Both the position numbers and the translations under genes were made by a program. Of a stretch of 64,000 nucleotides of DNA, positions 1 through 10,587 are shown piece after piece; position 1 is the first letter of the stretch, and each line of letters starts with the position of its first letter. Origin of the DNA: Nematostella vectensis (Eukaryota > Cnidaria > Anthozoa > Actiniaria > Edwardsiidae); the NCBI RefSeq assembly GCF_932526225.1, contig NC_064035.1, forward strand, positions 18,093,969-18,157,968, given 5' to 3'. Under the pieces are notes generated by a model, which ran no database searches, was not told where the DNA came from, and saw nothing but the letters and a program-made list of their open reading frames with translations.

Positions 1-1092
1 TTGGCTAAACAGGTTCCCAGACAAGATTCCATCACAGAGGAGGTCCCGCAAGAATACAGGCTTCAGCAGCCGGTACCAAAACTGCAGCTCCACTGCCTGG
101 ACACGCCCGATATGTTCTTCGTCCCCGTTATTGACGAGGAGGGCCAGGATAATGGTCAGGATAACATGGGTCGTCAGCTATCAGCGTCCGCTGATGAGTT
201 ACACGTGGCAACACGTGTCGAGCCCGAAGAGGACGAGAACGAGGCTATACAGGCCATCATTGCACGTGAACTCCAGACATATCTACAGGTAAAACCCCCC
301 CTTTAGGACCATCATTGGTACTTAAGCTACAGGTATAACACATTTCTACCTTCACATGACAAACCGTATGCCTGCAGCCCCACGCGTGGAAAGGTGCGCA
401 CGTACACAACTGAACCACGGCGGGGAACCACAAAGACCACTAGCTTCACAGCTCTTCTATTTTTGCCCCCCCAATATGCCTATATCATAACTTTCTCTGC
501 AGGGGCGGATCTAGGAATAGGTCGAGTCCCCCCCCACACACACACACCCCTATTTTTAGATATTTGTCTTAAAAATAACAGAAAGAAACATAAGGAAATC
601 CAGGGAAGAACAATTAATCCCACCCCCTCATTCTTGAACCCCTAGCTTCGCCCCCCTTTTTTTGTAACTCCTGTCGCCCCTGACCTGGAATGCTACATTT
701 TCCTACTCGCTCCATTCGCTCTTATAACCCCCTCTGCATTATGTAACACCATTAAAGGTATGCCATTAAAGGTATCCCCGTCTCATCCACCATTCTAGAT
801 TCATTTTTCGGTTGTTTGAACTCTCTGTTGTTAGGAGAAGGAATTCGAAGCTGTGGCATGCCAGCAGTGGTGCTTGGACCTGAGCCAGAATATGAGGACA
901 GCGGTTCAGGGTTACAAGGTGGAGGAGTGCAAGGTCGTGGCCGTGGTGTACATAGGCGCAATGCGAGGAAGCGGCGTACACGCGGCGGTACAATCCATGC
1001 TAACTCCATTCGACGATAACCTCGCCTGCGCGGACTACAAGAACCAATCTCTCTACGCCTTCGCCTCGATATTAGTGACTAGGCTTGAGTAG
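1..1092 (+). CDS. Tctex1-type dynein light chain family protein (DYNLT-like), 3' part
   Basis: Two exons are visible: 1-288 (open at the window edge; the first codon here is not a start) and 835-1092, ending in TAG. The intron is GT-AG and phase 0. The joined C-terminal ~100 residues show the Tctex1 fold pattern: an N-terminal helix with LQTYLQEKEFEAVACQQWC, then KVVAVVYIGAMRGSG, then a terminal NQSLYAFASILVTRLE strand pair, matching the C-terminus of Tctex1-domain (TCTEX1D/DYNLT) proteins. The family binds dynein intermediate chain or cilia-related partners in the cytoplasm or axoneme. The acidic, Gln-rich N-terminal stretch before it is not conserved in any way I recognise. The subfamily is unsure, and I infer a TCTEX1D-like rather than a core DYNLT1 member. 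The stop-codon region is repeated downstream. Confidence 0.75.
289..834 (+). other. last intron of the DYNLT-like gene
   Basis: Donor CAG/gtaaaa at 288/289; acceptor ttgttag ending at 834. It contains low-complexity C-rich stretches and no other recognisable feature. Confidence 0.7.
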
Positions 1093-1445
1093 TTAAAGAA
1101 AATAGTATCTCCACCCACGTCTCGGTATTAATGACTAGGCTTTAGTAGTTATGTAAGAACAACGCCTTCGACTTGATATAAGAAGCAGTCCCCTGCCTTA
1201 GTATTTGTGTCTAAGCTTCAGAAGTAACAAGAACCAGTAGTCCGTCTTTGCTTCGGTATTAGAATCTAGAGCAGAGCCGTAGCAGGCCTCGAAATATTGG
1301 GCACCATACGGAAAAATTAAGAAAAAATATTAAATATTACGACCCTACTTGCACTGTAGCTTTGAGAAATTATAAGAACCAGTCCCTCATCACCTACTCA
1401 TTCGTCGCGGTTTTAATTAAGTATTAGTTTAGTAATATCATCGAG
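1034..1445 (+). repeat. degenerate tandem repeat spanning the stop codon of the DYNLT-like gene
   Basis: About five diverged copies, roughly 45-75 bp apart, of the last coding segment plus stop. The marker AAGAACCA recurs near 1040, 1220 and 1367, with a weaker form near 1157. The marker TATTAGTGACTAGGCTTGAG around the stop recurs near 1125 as TATTAATGACTAGGCTTTAG, and in worse form near 1200 and 1258. The first copy is coding; later copies are non-coding and decayed. A short stretch at about 1269-1370 starts with the TIR-like CAGAGCCGTAGCAG seen in elements at 4692 and 47299, and may be a small decayed MITE splitting the array. Confidence 0.6.
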
Positions 1446-1955
1446 ACTACTGGATTTTATGCAGAATTTCGTTCGTGTAATTCGTTTCACTTTCTATTTG
1501 TTTGGTGTTCCAGTTGTAATTTCGTCAGTCTTATTACTGATGTGGAGAAAGCGGAGCTGGGGCGAATTATTCGATACTCAGCATCCACCATAGTGTTGGC
1601 TCCCTGTTGTTCACAAGCTTATGATAATCAGATCTTCTGATTTGGATGCGTTTTGTTACACCCCCTACCAAGGGGAAACCCGACCTGGTGGGGATTTTTA
1701 CCCCCCCTTGTGAATTTTATTTTTGCCTCACCGATACCTGCGGAGAGCTTTCGACTCTCCATGGCAAGGGTTTCCCTTTCTTTGCAATTTCGCTCTGACC
1801 TGGTAGGGAATTTTCCCCCAAACTATAATAGAGATTTAAATAAAACTTCCAGCTACCTGGGGAAAAAATTTCCAACCTGGTGAGCTTTTAAAGCAAAACC
1901 CGCCAGGAAATGATTACTCGCCAGGTGTGTTACGGCGCTATATATATACTAAAAC
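1446..1955. other. intergenic stretch without a gene
   Basis: No convincing ORF. From about 1650 to 1935 there are several imperfect copies of an ACCTGGTGGGGA-like motif, probably a decayed repeat. I see nothing else. Confidence 0.5.
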
Positions 1956-2181
1956 CGCATTCACACCAGCACTTAAACCAGTTTAAAGGTGGTTTAATTA
2001 AACTGGTTTAGGGTCTAAATCCCCCAAGAGTGGACAGAACCAAGAAAAACTGAATAGACTGTGCTGTACATGTTACTAAGTGATCATTTAGCTAGTAAGG
2101 ATTCAACACAATGAGAAACTTGGCAAGGAATCAGGCAAAGAAAACCTTGTTTAATTAAACATGGTTTTGGTGTGAATGCAG
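1956..2181. mobile_element. MITE-like inverted-repeat element
   Basis: The ends are inverted: GCATTCACACCA near 1958 and TGGTGTGAATGC near 2170-2181. Subterminal TTTAATTAAAC and GGTTTAATTAAAC motifs are also inverted. It is about 225 bp with no ORF. I infer a non-autonomous DNA transposon. Confidence 0.5.
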
Positions 2182-2204
2182 CATAAGAGAGAGTGTGTTG
2201 TTTA

Positions 2205-2763
2205 CAGGGCTTCTGGAATTACGCGCTTTGTGCGGAAGCGCGTAATTTGGCTTTCTCCGCGTAATCCGCGTAATCCACAAATTTCGTAATCCACAAATTT
2301 TGAAAGACAAACATTTAAGTGCACAGCTGATGTGCTCTTTTATGGTTCTTATCTCTATTTCTCGACAGATATTCTTCGTAAGAGTGCGATATTTCGAACT
2401 CAATTTCGAAAACTAGGCATTCTTTGCTAAACCGCGAAAATACCTTTCTTAATTGGCTGGTGGCTAAGAGCCAAGGAAAACTCGCCTAAGATATTTTCGC
2501 GCAAAAAAAATAACCTTTTCAAGTTATTTCGTGCTTTCCTTCGGTACAAAATGTACTTTGGGCGTAACAGTTGATATTCTGTGTAATTTAGCGCGTAATT
2601 CAATAAAGAATCCCGCAAAATTTTGGTTTTTAAAGAAAAATGTATTGCAAAATCCCGCGTAATTTAGCGCGTAATAATTGATTTTCCGCGTAATTGAGCG
2701 CGTAATTTAGCATAGAATCCCGCGTAATTTTGAGTTTTTTTTCCGCGTAATTCCAGAAGCCCT
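2205..2763. mobile_element. hAT-like MITE with GCGTAAT subterminal repeats, copy 1
   Basis: Inverted termini CAGGGCTTCTGGAATTACGC (left) and the complementary GCGTAATTCCAGAAGCCCT (right) bound 559 bp. The flanks give a near-perfect 8-bp target duplication, GTTGTTTA (2197-2204) and ATTGTTTA (2764-2771). The interior is full of CGCGTAAT / ATTACGCG motifs. The CAGGG start and 8-bp duplication suggest hAT. There is no transposase ORF. A diverged second copy lies at about 42724-43315. Confidence 0.7.
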
Positions 2764-2803
2764 ATTGTTTAGCTTCTGGGTTCCCTCGTGACGTTGCGTG
2801 ACC

Positions 2804-2811
2804 TGACGTCA
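2804..2811. promoter_or_regulatory. CRE-like palindrome upstream of THNSL2
   Basis: TGACGTCA lies 112 bp upstream of the THNSL2 start codon, near another motif, GTCACGTGAC, at about 2832. These match CREB/ATF-type and E-box-type consensus. Function is inferred from position only. Confidence 0.35.
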
Positions 2812-2922
2812 CACCCGAAGTAAACCCAGTGGTCACGTGACGTAGTTTTGCCTGCACGTTTGCTTTGTTGCCTGCTCTTAATACAAAAGTCTAAATGGGC
2901 ATTTTGCAATAATTATCTTTCA

Positions 2923-5900
2923 ATGAAGTTTAATAGCACAAGGGGTAAAGTGAAAGGCCTTTCATTCGAAGAAGCGATCTTCACTGGATATGCTTTAGAT
3001 GGCGGCCTACTGTTACCTCAAGCAATACCAAAATTAGAAATCAAAATTCTGAAAGAATGGGCGACTCTTTCGTACAAGGAGCTGTGCTATGAGATCCTCT
3101 CATTATTTGTGTCTGAGGAAGAAGTACTGAGGCATGATTTGAAAGGTATGCTCTCTATTTTTTTTTATTCGGGGGTTAGTTTCGTTGTTTCCACTACTCC
3201 TCGCAGTTTCCACTACAATCAACCACTTCGTGAATCGTTAATGTAGTTGCAAGTGATCAAACTGAACAGAAAAGGTTACCACCTAGCTGCCTATACTGTA
3301 CTATATTTTTATCAGTTATCTTTCCTCATAATCAGATAATCTATCCCTCGCTTAACTTGGCCGCCATTTTGAAACACCACAGGTAGCCCAATTTTGAATA
3401 AAGTCCACATAAACTTAGAGATCTGGGGCCGGTTCCTATCGTAAAATCCAGGCTACACTGTACTCTGACACAAACCCCTTGACCACTAAAAAGTTGGTCC
3501 TTACTGAAGATTGCTCAGCTCTATCCTTTTCACATGATACTGTTGACTGGCCCAACTCCCCCCACAAAATCCTAGGTATGCGCCTGATACTTACCACCCT
3601 AGTAATACTGGACTTGTAGAAGGCCAGATAAGAATTGTTTGTAGATAATTGCTTATCCAACGGATCAATCCTGAACAAATCCTATACAACATATAACTTT
3701 TGTCTGGGGATAACTTTGTCCAGCCTCTCAGGAACCGGCCTCTGAATTCTAATTCAATTGAACATTTCCTGATATTCTAGGTGTGGCTTTCAAAATCATT
3801 TTGGAGGGGGTGCTAGCTTGGGTGTTATATCTTACTTTGAGTTACTTGTATACTCTTACTTTCTCCCAATTTGAATGGAAAAGGTAAAACCAATCGTGTT
3901 ATTTAAACATGTTTACATGTTACATGTTTGAAACATGTTATTGTTGCTCCTTCAGAAATTATTAGCAAGGCATACTGTGAAAGCAAATTCCCCAACAAGA
4001 ACATTTGTAATCTAACCAGACTTGATAACAATCTACACATACTGGAGCTCTTCCATGGTAAAACAAAAGCTTTCAAAGATAATGCACTTGTTCTAGTGGC
4101 TGCATTTTTGGATTTCTTCCTGGGGAGGAAGAAAAGGCATACCACGATACTGGTGGGGACGTCTGGAGACACGGGTAGTGCTGCTATCGAGAGTATACGA
4201 GGACTGGCGCTCATCGACATCGTTGTCTTATTTCCAAAAGGATACTGTAATACCATACAGGAACTACAGATGACAACAGTGATTGAGGATAATGTTCACG
4301 TTTTTGAGTGTGAGGGATCCTCTGATGACCTGGACATCCCAGTAAAGAAGTGTCTAACTGATGAAGGCCTAGTGACCAAGTACAATCTTGGTAGCATTAA
4401 CTCAATTAACATTGGCAGGTTACTAGCTCAGATTGTCTTTTATTTCTATGCATATTTCAAAGTCTGTAAGGAGGTTGGCTCAATTGTGAAGTTTGTTGTT
4501 CCTACTGGTGCCATGGGAAACATTACAGGTGTGTTAAGCAGTATGAGAAATCTCAAACAAACTAATAGTAATTATATTAAACAGGCATGTAGCAGGGATT
4601 TTAAGTGGGGGAGGGTAGTGGGGAGGGGGGGATTAAGTGCAACATTTTACTGCCCTATTTTGCAGTGGTACTTTATAAGAACAGACCTTCCCAGGGCCGT
4701 AGCAGGGGGTGGGGCGCTGGGGGCATGTGCCCCCAATATTTTCGAAAATTCTAAGGAAATGACCAGAAGGGCGTGGCTGTGCCCCCCCAATATTTTCTTA
4801 ATATTTCTATATTGTACCCCCAAAAATCTTACGTGGCCCGCTACAGCTCTGCTTTTAGTCAAGAGGGGGGGGGGGGGGACTTCCTAACCCCAGGCTACAG
4901 GCCTGTTTAGTTGTTGATTCCACCATACTAATTGTTTTTTTTTTACTGCATTGGGACCTCAGCTGGTTATGTGGCGTATAACATGGGTCTACCCCTTAAG
5001 CTTCATGCTGCAGTGAATGATAACAATATCGTGCATCGGATGATTAGCCAGGGGGACTTCTCTTTGGCTGAGAGCATAACAAAGACATGGTCTCCAGCTA
5101 TGGATATCCAGGTAACCCACTCCTCAATTACTAATCATGTCATTTCACCTAATACCCTGCACTAGTTTTTTTTTTAAGGCTTGGTGTTTTCTAGCCTGAT
5201 TTTTTTGGTTGAAAAATCTCTCACTTTTTAGTCAATCATTTTCGTTACTGTCACTTTTGATAATGAAATTGATAAAAAAAAATGGGGTTAAATGTCAAGA
5301 GAGCTTCTTTTTTAAGTAAATCAGTGACTTTCGGGTAGTGGTAATGGGCTACTTTTCGTTATAAAATGAACTTATAATTTAGATGCCGTACAACATGGAA
5401 AGGATGTGGCTAATAGCGTCCGACTTCAACTACGACCTGGTCTCATCGTTAACCCAAACGTTTGAAGAGCACAGCGCTGTCACGTCCTTCCCAGAGACCC
5501 TGACAAACAAGGTAGACTCCATCTCCCAGTAATTACCTCAAAGAAATGTACTTTCTTCTTTTTTAGGACGCCCTGCATTTCAAAATGCTAACCATTTACT
5601 GATTGCACATCAATAAGAAGCATACAGTTTATTGTATTCATTTCACAAGTAGGCCTGCGGTTGGCTATTGTTATTGCTCAAACAGATCAGCCCCATATTT
5701 TATCCACTACTTATGAATTTGCCCAACCCCCTTATTTCTCTGTTAATATTTTCTGTGTGCTTGAAGCTTAAAATTGTTGTGTCGTCTGATTGGGTGTCGC
5801 GGGAAGCCACCTTGGATACCATGCGAAGAGCCTGGGATAGCTACCACTACCTCGTTTGCCCTCACACGGCCGTGGGACTGAGACTAGCACTTCAGAAACG

Positions 5901-6867
5901 GTAAGACCAACCTCGTCCCCAGGGTCTCCTGGGTAATTTTCAATATGGTGTCTAGCTGATGAGGACCCTGGGGACGAGGTTGCGGTAAGACAGAAAAACG
6001 GTAAGACAGAACAGTGCTGCCGTAAGGCACCGGTGCTCACACAAAAGAGAGTGTCATGCTCTCTTGTGGGCGATTTTTTTTATTCATGAAGAATACTTAA
6101 CAATTATACCATTTCCATTGAGGTATATTTTTAAAGCCACTATCCGCCAAAATGGAAATGGTATAATTTCAGTATACACCTATTTCACAAATGGTTGTCA
6201 GTGCAAATGGCAAATGGTAAGCTGCTTAGGGGTACTGAGTATTCGTAAAATTAAAGGTGTTAAATAAAGCCAAGCAATGTCAGGGCCAAGCATTGGTAAC
6301 CTTTAATGGATGATTGTTTTGATTTATTTATATACTTCAAGACGCATGGTTACTTTCGGTCATAGAACTGCCATTTCTCAATCGCCATTTGCCATTTGCA
6401 CTGACACCCTGTATTGAAATAGGTATAAAACGAGCTTTAGAGCAATTTTCTTTTCGTAAACACTTGAAAATCGGCTGTTACACCCGCCATTTTGCTTGAT
6501 TTCAGGCCACAGGAAAATATCCACCTCTTAGGAGGTGTATATTGCATTTTATCCCGAGTTTCTCAACCAATCAATTCGCTTCTTCTTGCGAGGTTCCCGA
6601 GTTTTATATACTAAATGTGTATATTATCCGAAAGCGACAGTATCTTCTCTATATTTCAGTGACGCAGAAGATGACGGTACCCCTGTGGTGTGCGTCGCCA
6701 CAGCCAGTCCAGACAAATTTCCTGAGGCAGTGAAAGCTGCCGGTATAGATGTGCCACCATCTCCTGATATTCTAAGACTAGCTGAGATGCCGACAAGAAG
6801 AGAATTCATGAGACAAGGAGAAGACTGGGAGAAAATTTTACGAGACAAAATCGCAAAGATAGGCTAG
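2923..6867 (+). CDS. THNSL2: threonine synthase-like 2 (PLP-dependent lyase family)
   Basis: Six exons: 2923-3145, 3956-4528, 4963-5111, 5383-5511, 5767-5900, 6660-6867; all frames join, giving 471 residues (vertebrate THNSL2 is about 480). It shows the family N-terminus (STRGKVKGLSFEEAIFTGYA, DGGLLLP), the PLP lysine in HGKTKAFKD, the phosphate-binding GTSGDTGSAA, the KGYCNTIQELQMTT block, VPTGAMGN, and the C-terminal ASPDKFPEAV. The start at 2923 gives the usual short N-terminus. Vertebrate THNSL2 acts as a phospholyase on O-phosphothreonine rather than as a threonine synthase, so the same role is inferred here. Intron 2 holds a MITE (4692-4851). A 75-bp MITE sits immediately inside the exon 5 donor, and the donor sequence occurs three times there. 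Confidence 0.92.
4692..4851. mobile_element. MITE with CAGAGC(C/T)GTAGC termini, copy 1
   Basis: Left end CAGGGCCGTAGC, right end GCTACAGCTCTG. The interior carries GGGGGCATGTGCCCCC and TGTGCCCCCCCAATATTTT. It lies in THNSL2 intron 2. A related copy is at 47299-47439 with the same ends and the same CTGGGGGCATGTGCCCCC core. Confidence 0.65.
5908..5982. mobile_element. 75-bp MITE inserted at the THNSL2 exon 5 splice donor
   Basis: Perfect 19-bp inverted termini: CAACCTCGTCCCCAGGGTC at 5908-5926 and its complement at 5964-5982. It is flanked by a 9-bp direct duplication, CGGTAAGAC, at 5899-5907 and 5983-5991. The left copy of the duplication contains the last two exon bases and the working GT donor. 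A related element lies at 8207-8288. Confidence 0.8.
6102..6169. repeat. hairpin in THNSL2 intron 5
   Basis: The arms AATTATACCATTTCCATT and AATGGAAATGGTATAATT are complementary, separated by about 30 bp. It is probably a minimal MITE or a solo foldback. Confidence 0.5.
6173..6427. mobile_element. TIR element in THNSL2 intron 5
   Basis: Inverted arms of about 43 bp. The outer ends are TATACACCTATTTCA and TGAAATAGGTATA; the inner parts are GTCAGTGCAAATGGCAAATG and its complement. There is no ORF. I infer a non-autonomous DNA transposon. Confidence 0.6.
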
Positions 6868-8206
6868 TCTCTCTGGACTAGTCTTGAAACAACCGATAAT
6901 TCTTGGGCCCGGAAACTTTATTATTTTTTATTTATTTATATTTTTTTTTGCGTGTAACGCTTTTTTAACTTATGGGCTATTGGATCGAGCTATTGGGCTG
7001 GTGGATCGATATTCTTTATTTTACTGCACAAGGTGGAAAATCGTAACTTTAAAAAATAATGATGTTGATATTATCTCAAATGTTATCAACATTACAGTTA
7101 GTTAGCTATGTTAGCGAGCATTTCAAATAATACAAAGGGAGTATTTTGAGCCAGACAATTATCGGGATCGAGAAACCAAGCGCCAGGCGATAGGCTGAAT
7201 CATCCAATCTGGAATTATTTTATTCGATTTTAGCAGTTTTACTTGTATCAACTGTTTCCATTTTAGCATGTATTATTTGTATTTGCCTAGGCAAAATATG
7301 TACACGTATTATAGTTAATGATAATAACAAGAGAGCATAAGATAAGAGAGGGACACTTTGGTATTACCCGCGCGCCATGTCGCGTCCGAATCCGGCTATT
7401 TTTAGTAACCACCACCCCACCACTGCGCGTGAGGATTTGCTCCTTTTACTTTGTCCTACTCCCCCGCGGGTTGCGTGTTGTTGTTTTGCCAACTCGATAG
7501 GAATGAAAAGAGATCATGTAAAATAACTCGGAAGAAGAAAACAGGTCTAACTTAAGTTACCAAGATTGGCAAATATACTCACAGAAAGCTAAATCCCTGA
7601 ATAGTTTGACTGTTTTATTTGTCTGAGCGGCGAAGTCAAATTAGAAAGAAAAAAACGACGAGAGATAAAATGGCTGTGATACTGCGTTTAATTAAAAAAC
7701 CGGCACCAGCTTGTATAATAACAACATAATAATATAACATATAACTAGAAGTTCTCATGGAGAAGTGAAGTGCTCGAGCGTATTGGTACGTACAAGGGAA
7801 ACTAATGTTAGCTTGAGTTAATCGACAGTTCTTGACCTCCCTTGATAAATTACGAAAAAAATATACCCTCATAACAACTGGGCATCACAGTCACCCAGAA
7901 AAGAGAAAAGGACCGCAATAAAATTCAGAAAATTTGAGGAAAAAAGAGCCTCCCCCTCTCTGTTTTGTCCGGCAGGCTGCAGCTCCGAGAAGCGCTGGGG
8001 CTGGGGGAACTGAGCAGCTTTGGATAACCCCCAAATCAGTACAGGCATAGTTAAAAATGTCAGTAAATTTAAAATGATAAAAATTGTCTTCAGGGTGGAT
8101 ATATTTTGTTTTCCATATACCATTCTCTTTGTTATTTCGCACAAACCATATCCTTGGGCTACCTGTGGTCAGCTTGAAGTTGTCTTCGGGAAAACCCGAA
8201 CCCGAC
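6868..8206. other. THNSL2 3' flank and intergenic sequence
   Basis: AT-rich sequence with no ORF I believe. Immediately after the TAG stop, the string CTAGTCT occurs twice within 15 bp, a very small echo of the stop-spanning repeats seen at other genes. I see nothing else. Confidence 0.4.
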
Positions 8207-8288
8207 CCATCCTCGTTCCCAGGGTCCCACCCTCCCCTACCCCCAGGGGCAAGGGGGATATGAAGGGAAGACCCTGGGCCCGAGGATG
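8207..8288. mobile_element. short MITE related to the 5908 element
   Basis: The ends CATCCTCGTTCCCAGGGTC and GACCCTGGGCCCGAGGATG are near-complementary. The shared core CTCGT..CCAGGGTC links it to the element at the THNSL2 donor. It is about 80 bp with no coding capacity. Confidence 0.6.
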
Positions 8289-8314
8289 AACCCTAAAGTT
8301 TTCACTTCTGCCTA

Positions 8315-9090
8315 AACCATGCAATGTCATATTTTTACAAATCAAATGTTCATAGCTTCCAATAAGGAGTTTTTGTGATTGTTGATTTATATTGTTATGA
8401 GTATTGTTCGAGACATTGTGTGTTAAACTAACACCAAGGGACATTTGCACGTGCGCTTACTTCACTGAGTTATGTAAATAGTAAGATGTTCTTTTAAGGT
8501 AGTGGTATCCAACCTGGAGTGAGAGTTGTTGAATTCGGTTAGAAGTACTTAGATTGAAAAATACACATCTCTAGTAAAAAGGGGCCGCGTTATTACAATA
8601 TCTTGTCTATGATTGTCAATAAAAACAGTGTTACATGCTGTACATAATTTTGCAGTTGGCACAGCATTCTAAATAGTAGTTTAGCTTGCAGACTGGAGAT
8701 GATGCAGAATTTCTAAGATCTAAAGTATCTTTACTATCACTTTGACTGATAATGTAACACCCTTGTTTATCATTGTTTATACATTAAAGACATCATTTCT
8801 CAATCTCACTTTTCCAGCAATGTTCCAGCTTGCTGTAGTTAACTTCCACATGGCCACACTCTTGTTTGAAGGACTTTGAAGTTTTTCTCTCATATGATTA
8901 GTCTTGTGTTTGATATAATTTATCTCCTAGACCATCACCATGCAATGTCAAATGTTTACAGATCAAATGTTCATAGTTTCCAATCCTGACAAGGAGTTTT
9001 TGTGATTACTCATTTCAATGATGTTATGTATGCTGTACATAATCTTGCAGCTTGCTGTAGTTCTCTTCCACATGACCACATGCTTTCAAC
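8315..9090. repeat. direct duplication, about 620 bp apart
   Basis: A block at 8317-8400 (ACCATGCAATGTCATATTTT, GTTCATAGCTTCCAAT, GGAGTTTTTGTGATT) recurs at about 8936-9020 with modest divergence. The stretches TGCTGTACATAATTTTGCAG and CAGCTTGCTGTAGTT also recur (8637/9028 and 8826/9046). It is a tandem segmental duplication of non-coding DNA. Confidence 0.6.
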
Positions 9091-9615
9091 CCCTTTTTTA
9101 TTCCAAACTTACTTCTCCGCGTTCTTGAACCCCTCTAGCACAGGAGCGAACTCCGCAATATTTCAAAACATGTTTTAGCCCGTATCCATGACATAGTTGT
9201 TTTTGTTTTTGTTTGTTTTTGTTTTTTGCAGATATCATCCCCCCCCCCCCCCCGTCGTTGACGTGCATCTGGCGAACGATTGGATTCCCCGTTGAGCCCC
9301 TCTACCCGCTATTTGGTTGCCAGACCCGTACCCAGGGGGTGCAAACTCACCAACTGTGGAGATACTGCAAAGGCATAAAAAATCCCCTTTGTTTTTTCGG
9401 GGATGATCAGAGACCCCCCCCGGAAAAATTACGGACCATTCGGATTCCCGCACCACCCCGCCCCCTCCCCCCCCCCCCGACCCCAGGGTCTGGTTGCAGT
9501 ACTGGTTCGACTTGGTAACACACCATGTCTAGAAGCTCAGCTTGAAGATCTCGTAACTTGTTGAGTCGCTGAATGATCAGGCCTCCAGGCTGACAAACCA
9601 TTGATGATCTACATA

Positions 9616-9712
9616 TAGCCTGCGTAGCGGCTCAGGGAAAGGGGACTGGGGCCCAGTTCCCTCTCCCTCCCTCCCCCCCCCCCCCCCCTCCCTAAGCCGC
9701 TACACAGGCTAT
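9616..9712. mobile_element. foldback MITE
   Basis: TAGCCTGCGTAGCGGCTCAG at the left and the complementary GCCGCTACACAGGCTA at the right flank a C-rich loop, about 95 bp in total. The pyrimidine-rich stretches nearby (9238-9254 and 9660-9690) are low complexity. Confidence 0.55.
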
Positions 9713-9851
9713 GATCTACAGTAAAGTTGCGGCCTATCTTTCTGAGAGTGACTTTAGTTCGAGGGTAAGGGGGGGCATGTTGAGGGTGACTGTATGACCT
9801 TTGTATTGTCTGAGCCCAGTCGGTCATCGGTAGTCGCTAGGGTGCAATGGC

Positions 9852-10587
9852 TAGGCGTTTCCAGATAGTGCTCCCAAAAAGCCAGAAAAGTGCTCCCAAA
9901 AACACCCAAAAAGTGCTCAAATAGTGCTCATTGGCGAAAAGAAAATTACCGTATATTTTTAAAACAATTTAGAGATAAGTTATGTTTTAATTTAAATTTG
10001 AATAAAAGAAAGAATATTGCTTTTATTAAATACATGCATTAGAGTATCTTATATTGTTGTCCATGAACAGGTAAATCACACTTTAGTGTATAACAACTAA
10101 CTGTATCACAAATGACTTTGTTTGTGTTTGTTTACCTTTGTTATTTGGATACTACTAAAAACAATGTTCATTTACAAACATCACCAATGTCAATAATGTC
10201 AAACCTGATAACAGACCTTAATCATAACAATCTCCTAACGAGAAATAATTAAAATAGATGTAAAACAGGAAAACATGGCAAACAGATCTTCTAGGTAAGG
10301 CATTCTAGTATTGTAATGAGCTCCACAGGCTACCCAATATTTGTGGTTACCAAAACACAGCCTACCTAAAATGTCGAAATCACCAGTCTTTTTAGCCTAG
10401 TTGAGATAATATTATTTGTAGTTAAAGGAAACTAGAAATGTCTATATAAGACAACAAAACATAGTAACTTGGGTTAAAAAAAAGCTAGAAGTTGACTTGT
10501 TTTCCCAAAAAGTGCTCTCTGATCAAAATAGTGTTCCCAAACCCAAATTGCGCTAAAATAGTGCCGAGCACAATCTGGAAAGGCCTA
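9852..10587. mobile_element. TIR element with AGTGCTCCCAAA subterminal repeats
   Basis: Left end TAGGCGTTTCCAGATAGTGC, right end GAGCACAATCTGGAAAGGCC. Subterminal repeats of AGTGCTCCCAAAAA occur near both ends (9880-9930, 10505-10560). It is about 735 bp, AT-rich, with no transposase. Confidence 0.6.

Noticed and set aside
6865-6890. Stop-codon repeat at THNSL2
   Set aside because: CTAGTCT occurs twice within 15 bp, too short to separate from chance.
9213-9518. Proline-rich ORF
   Set aside because: Produced by poly-C runs in intergenic DNA.
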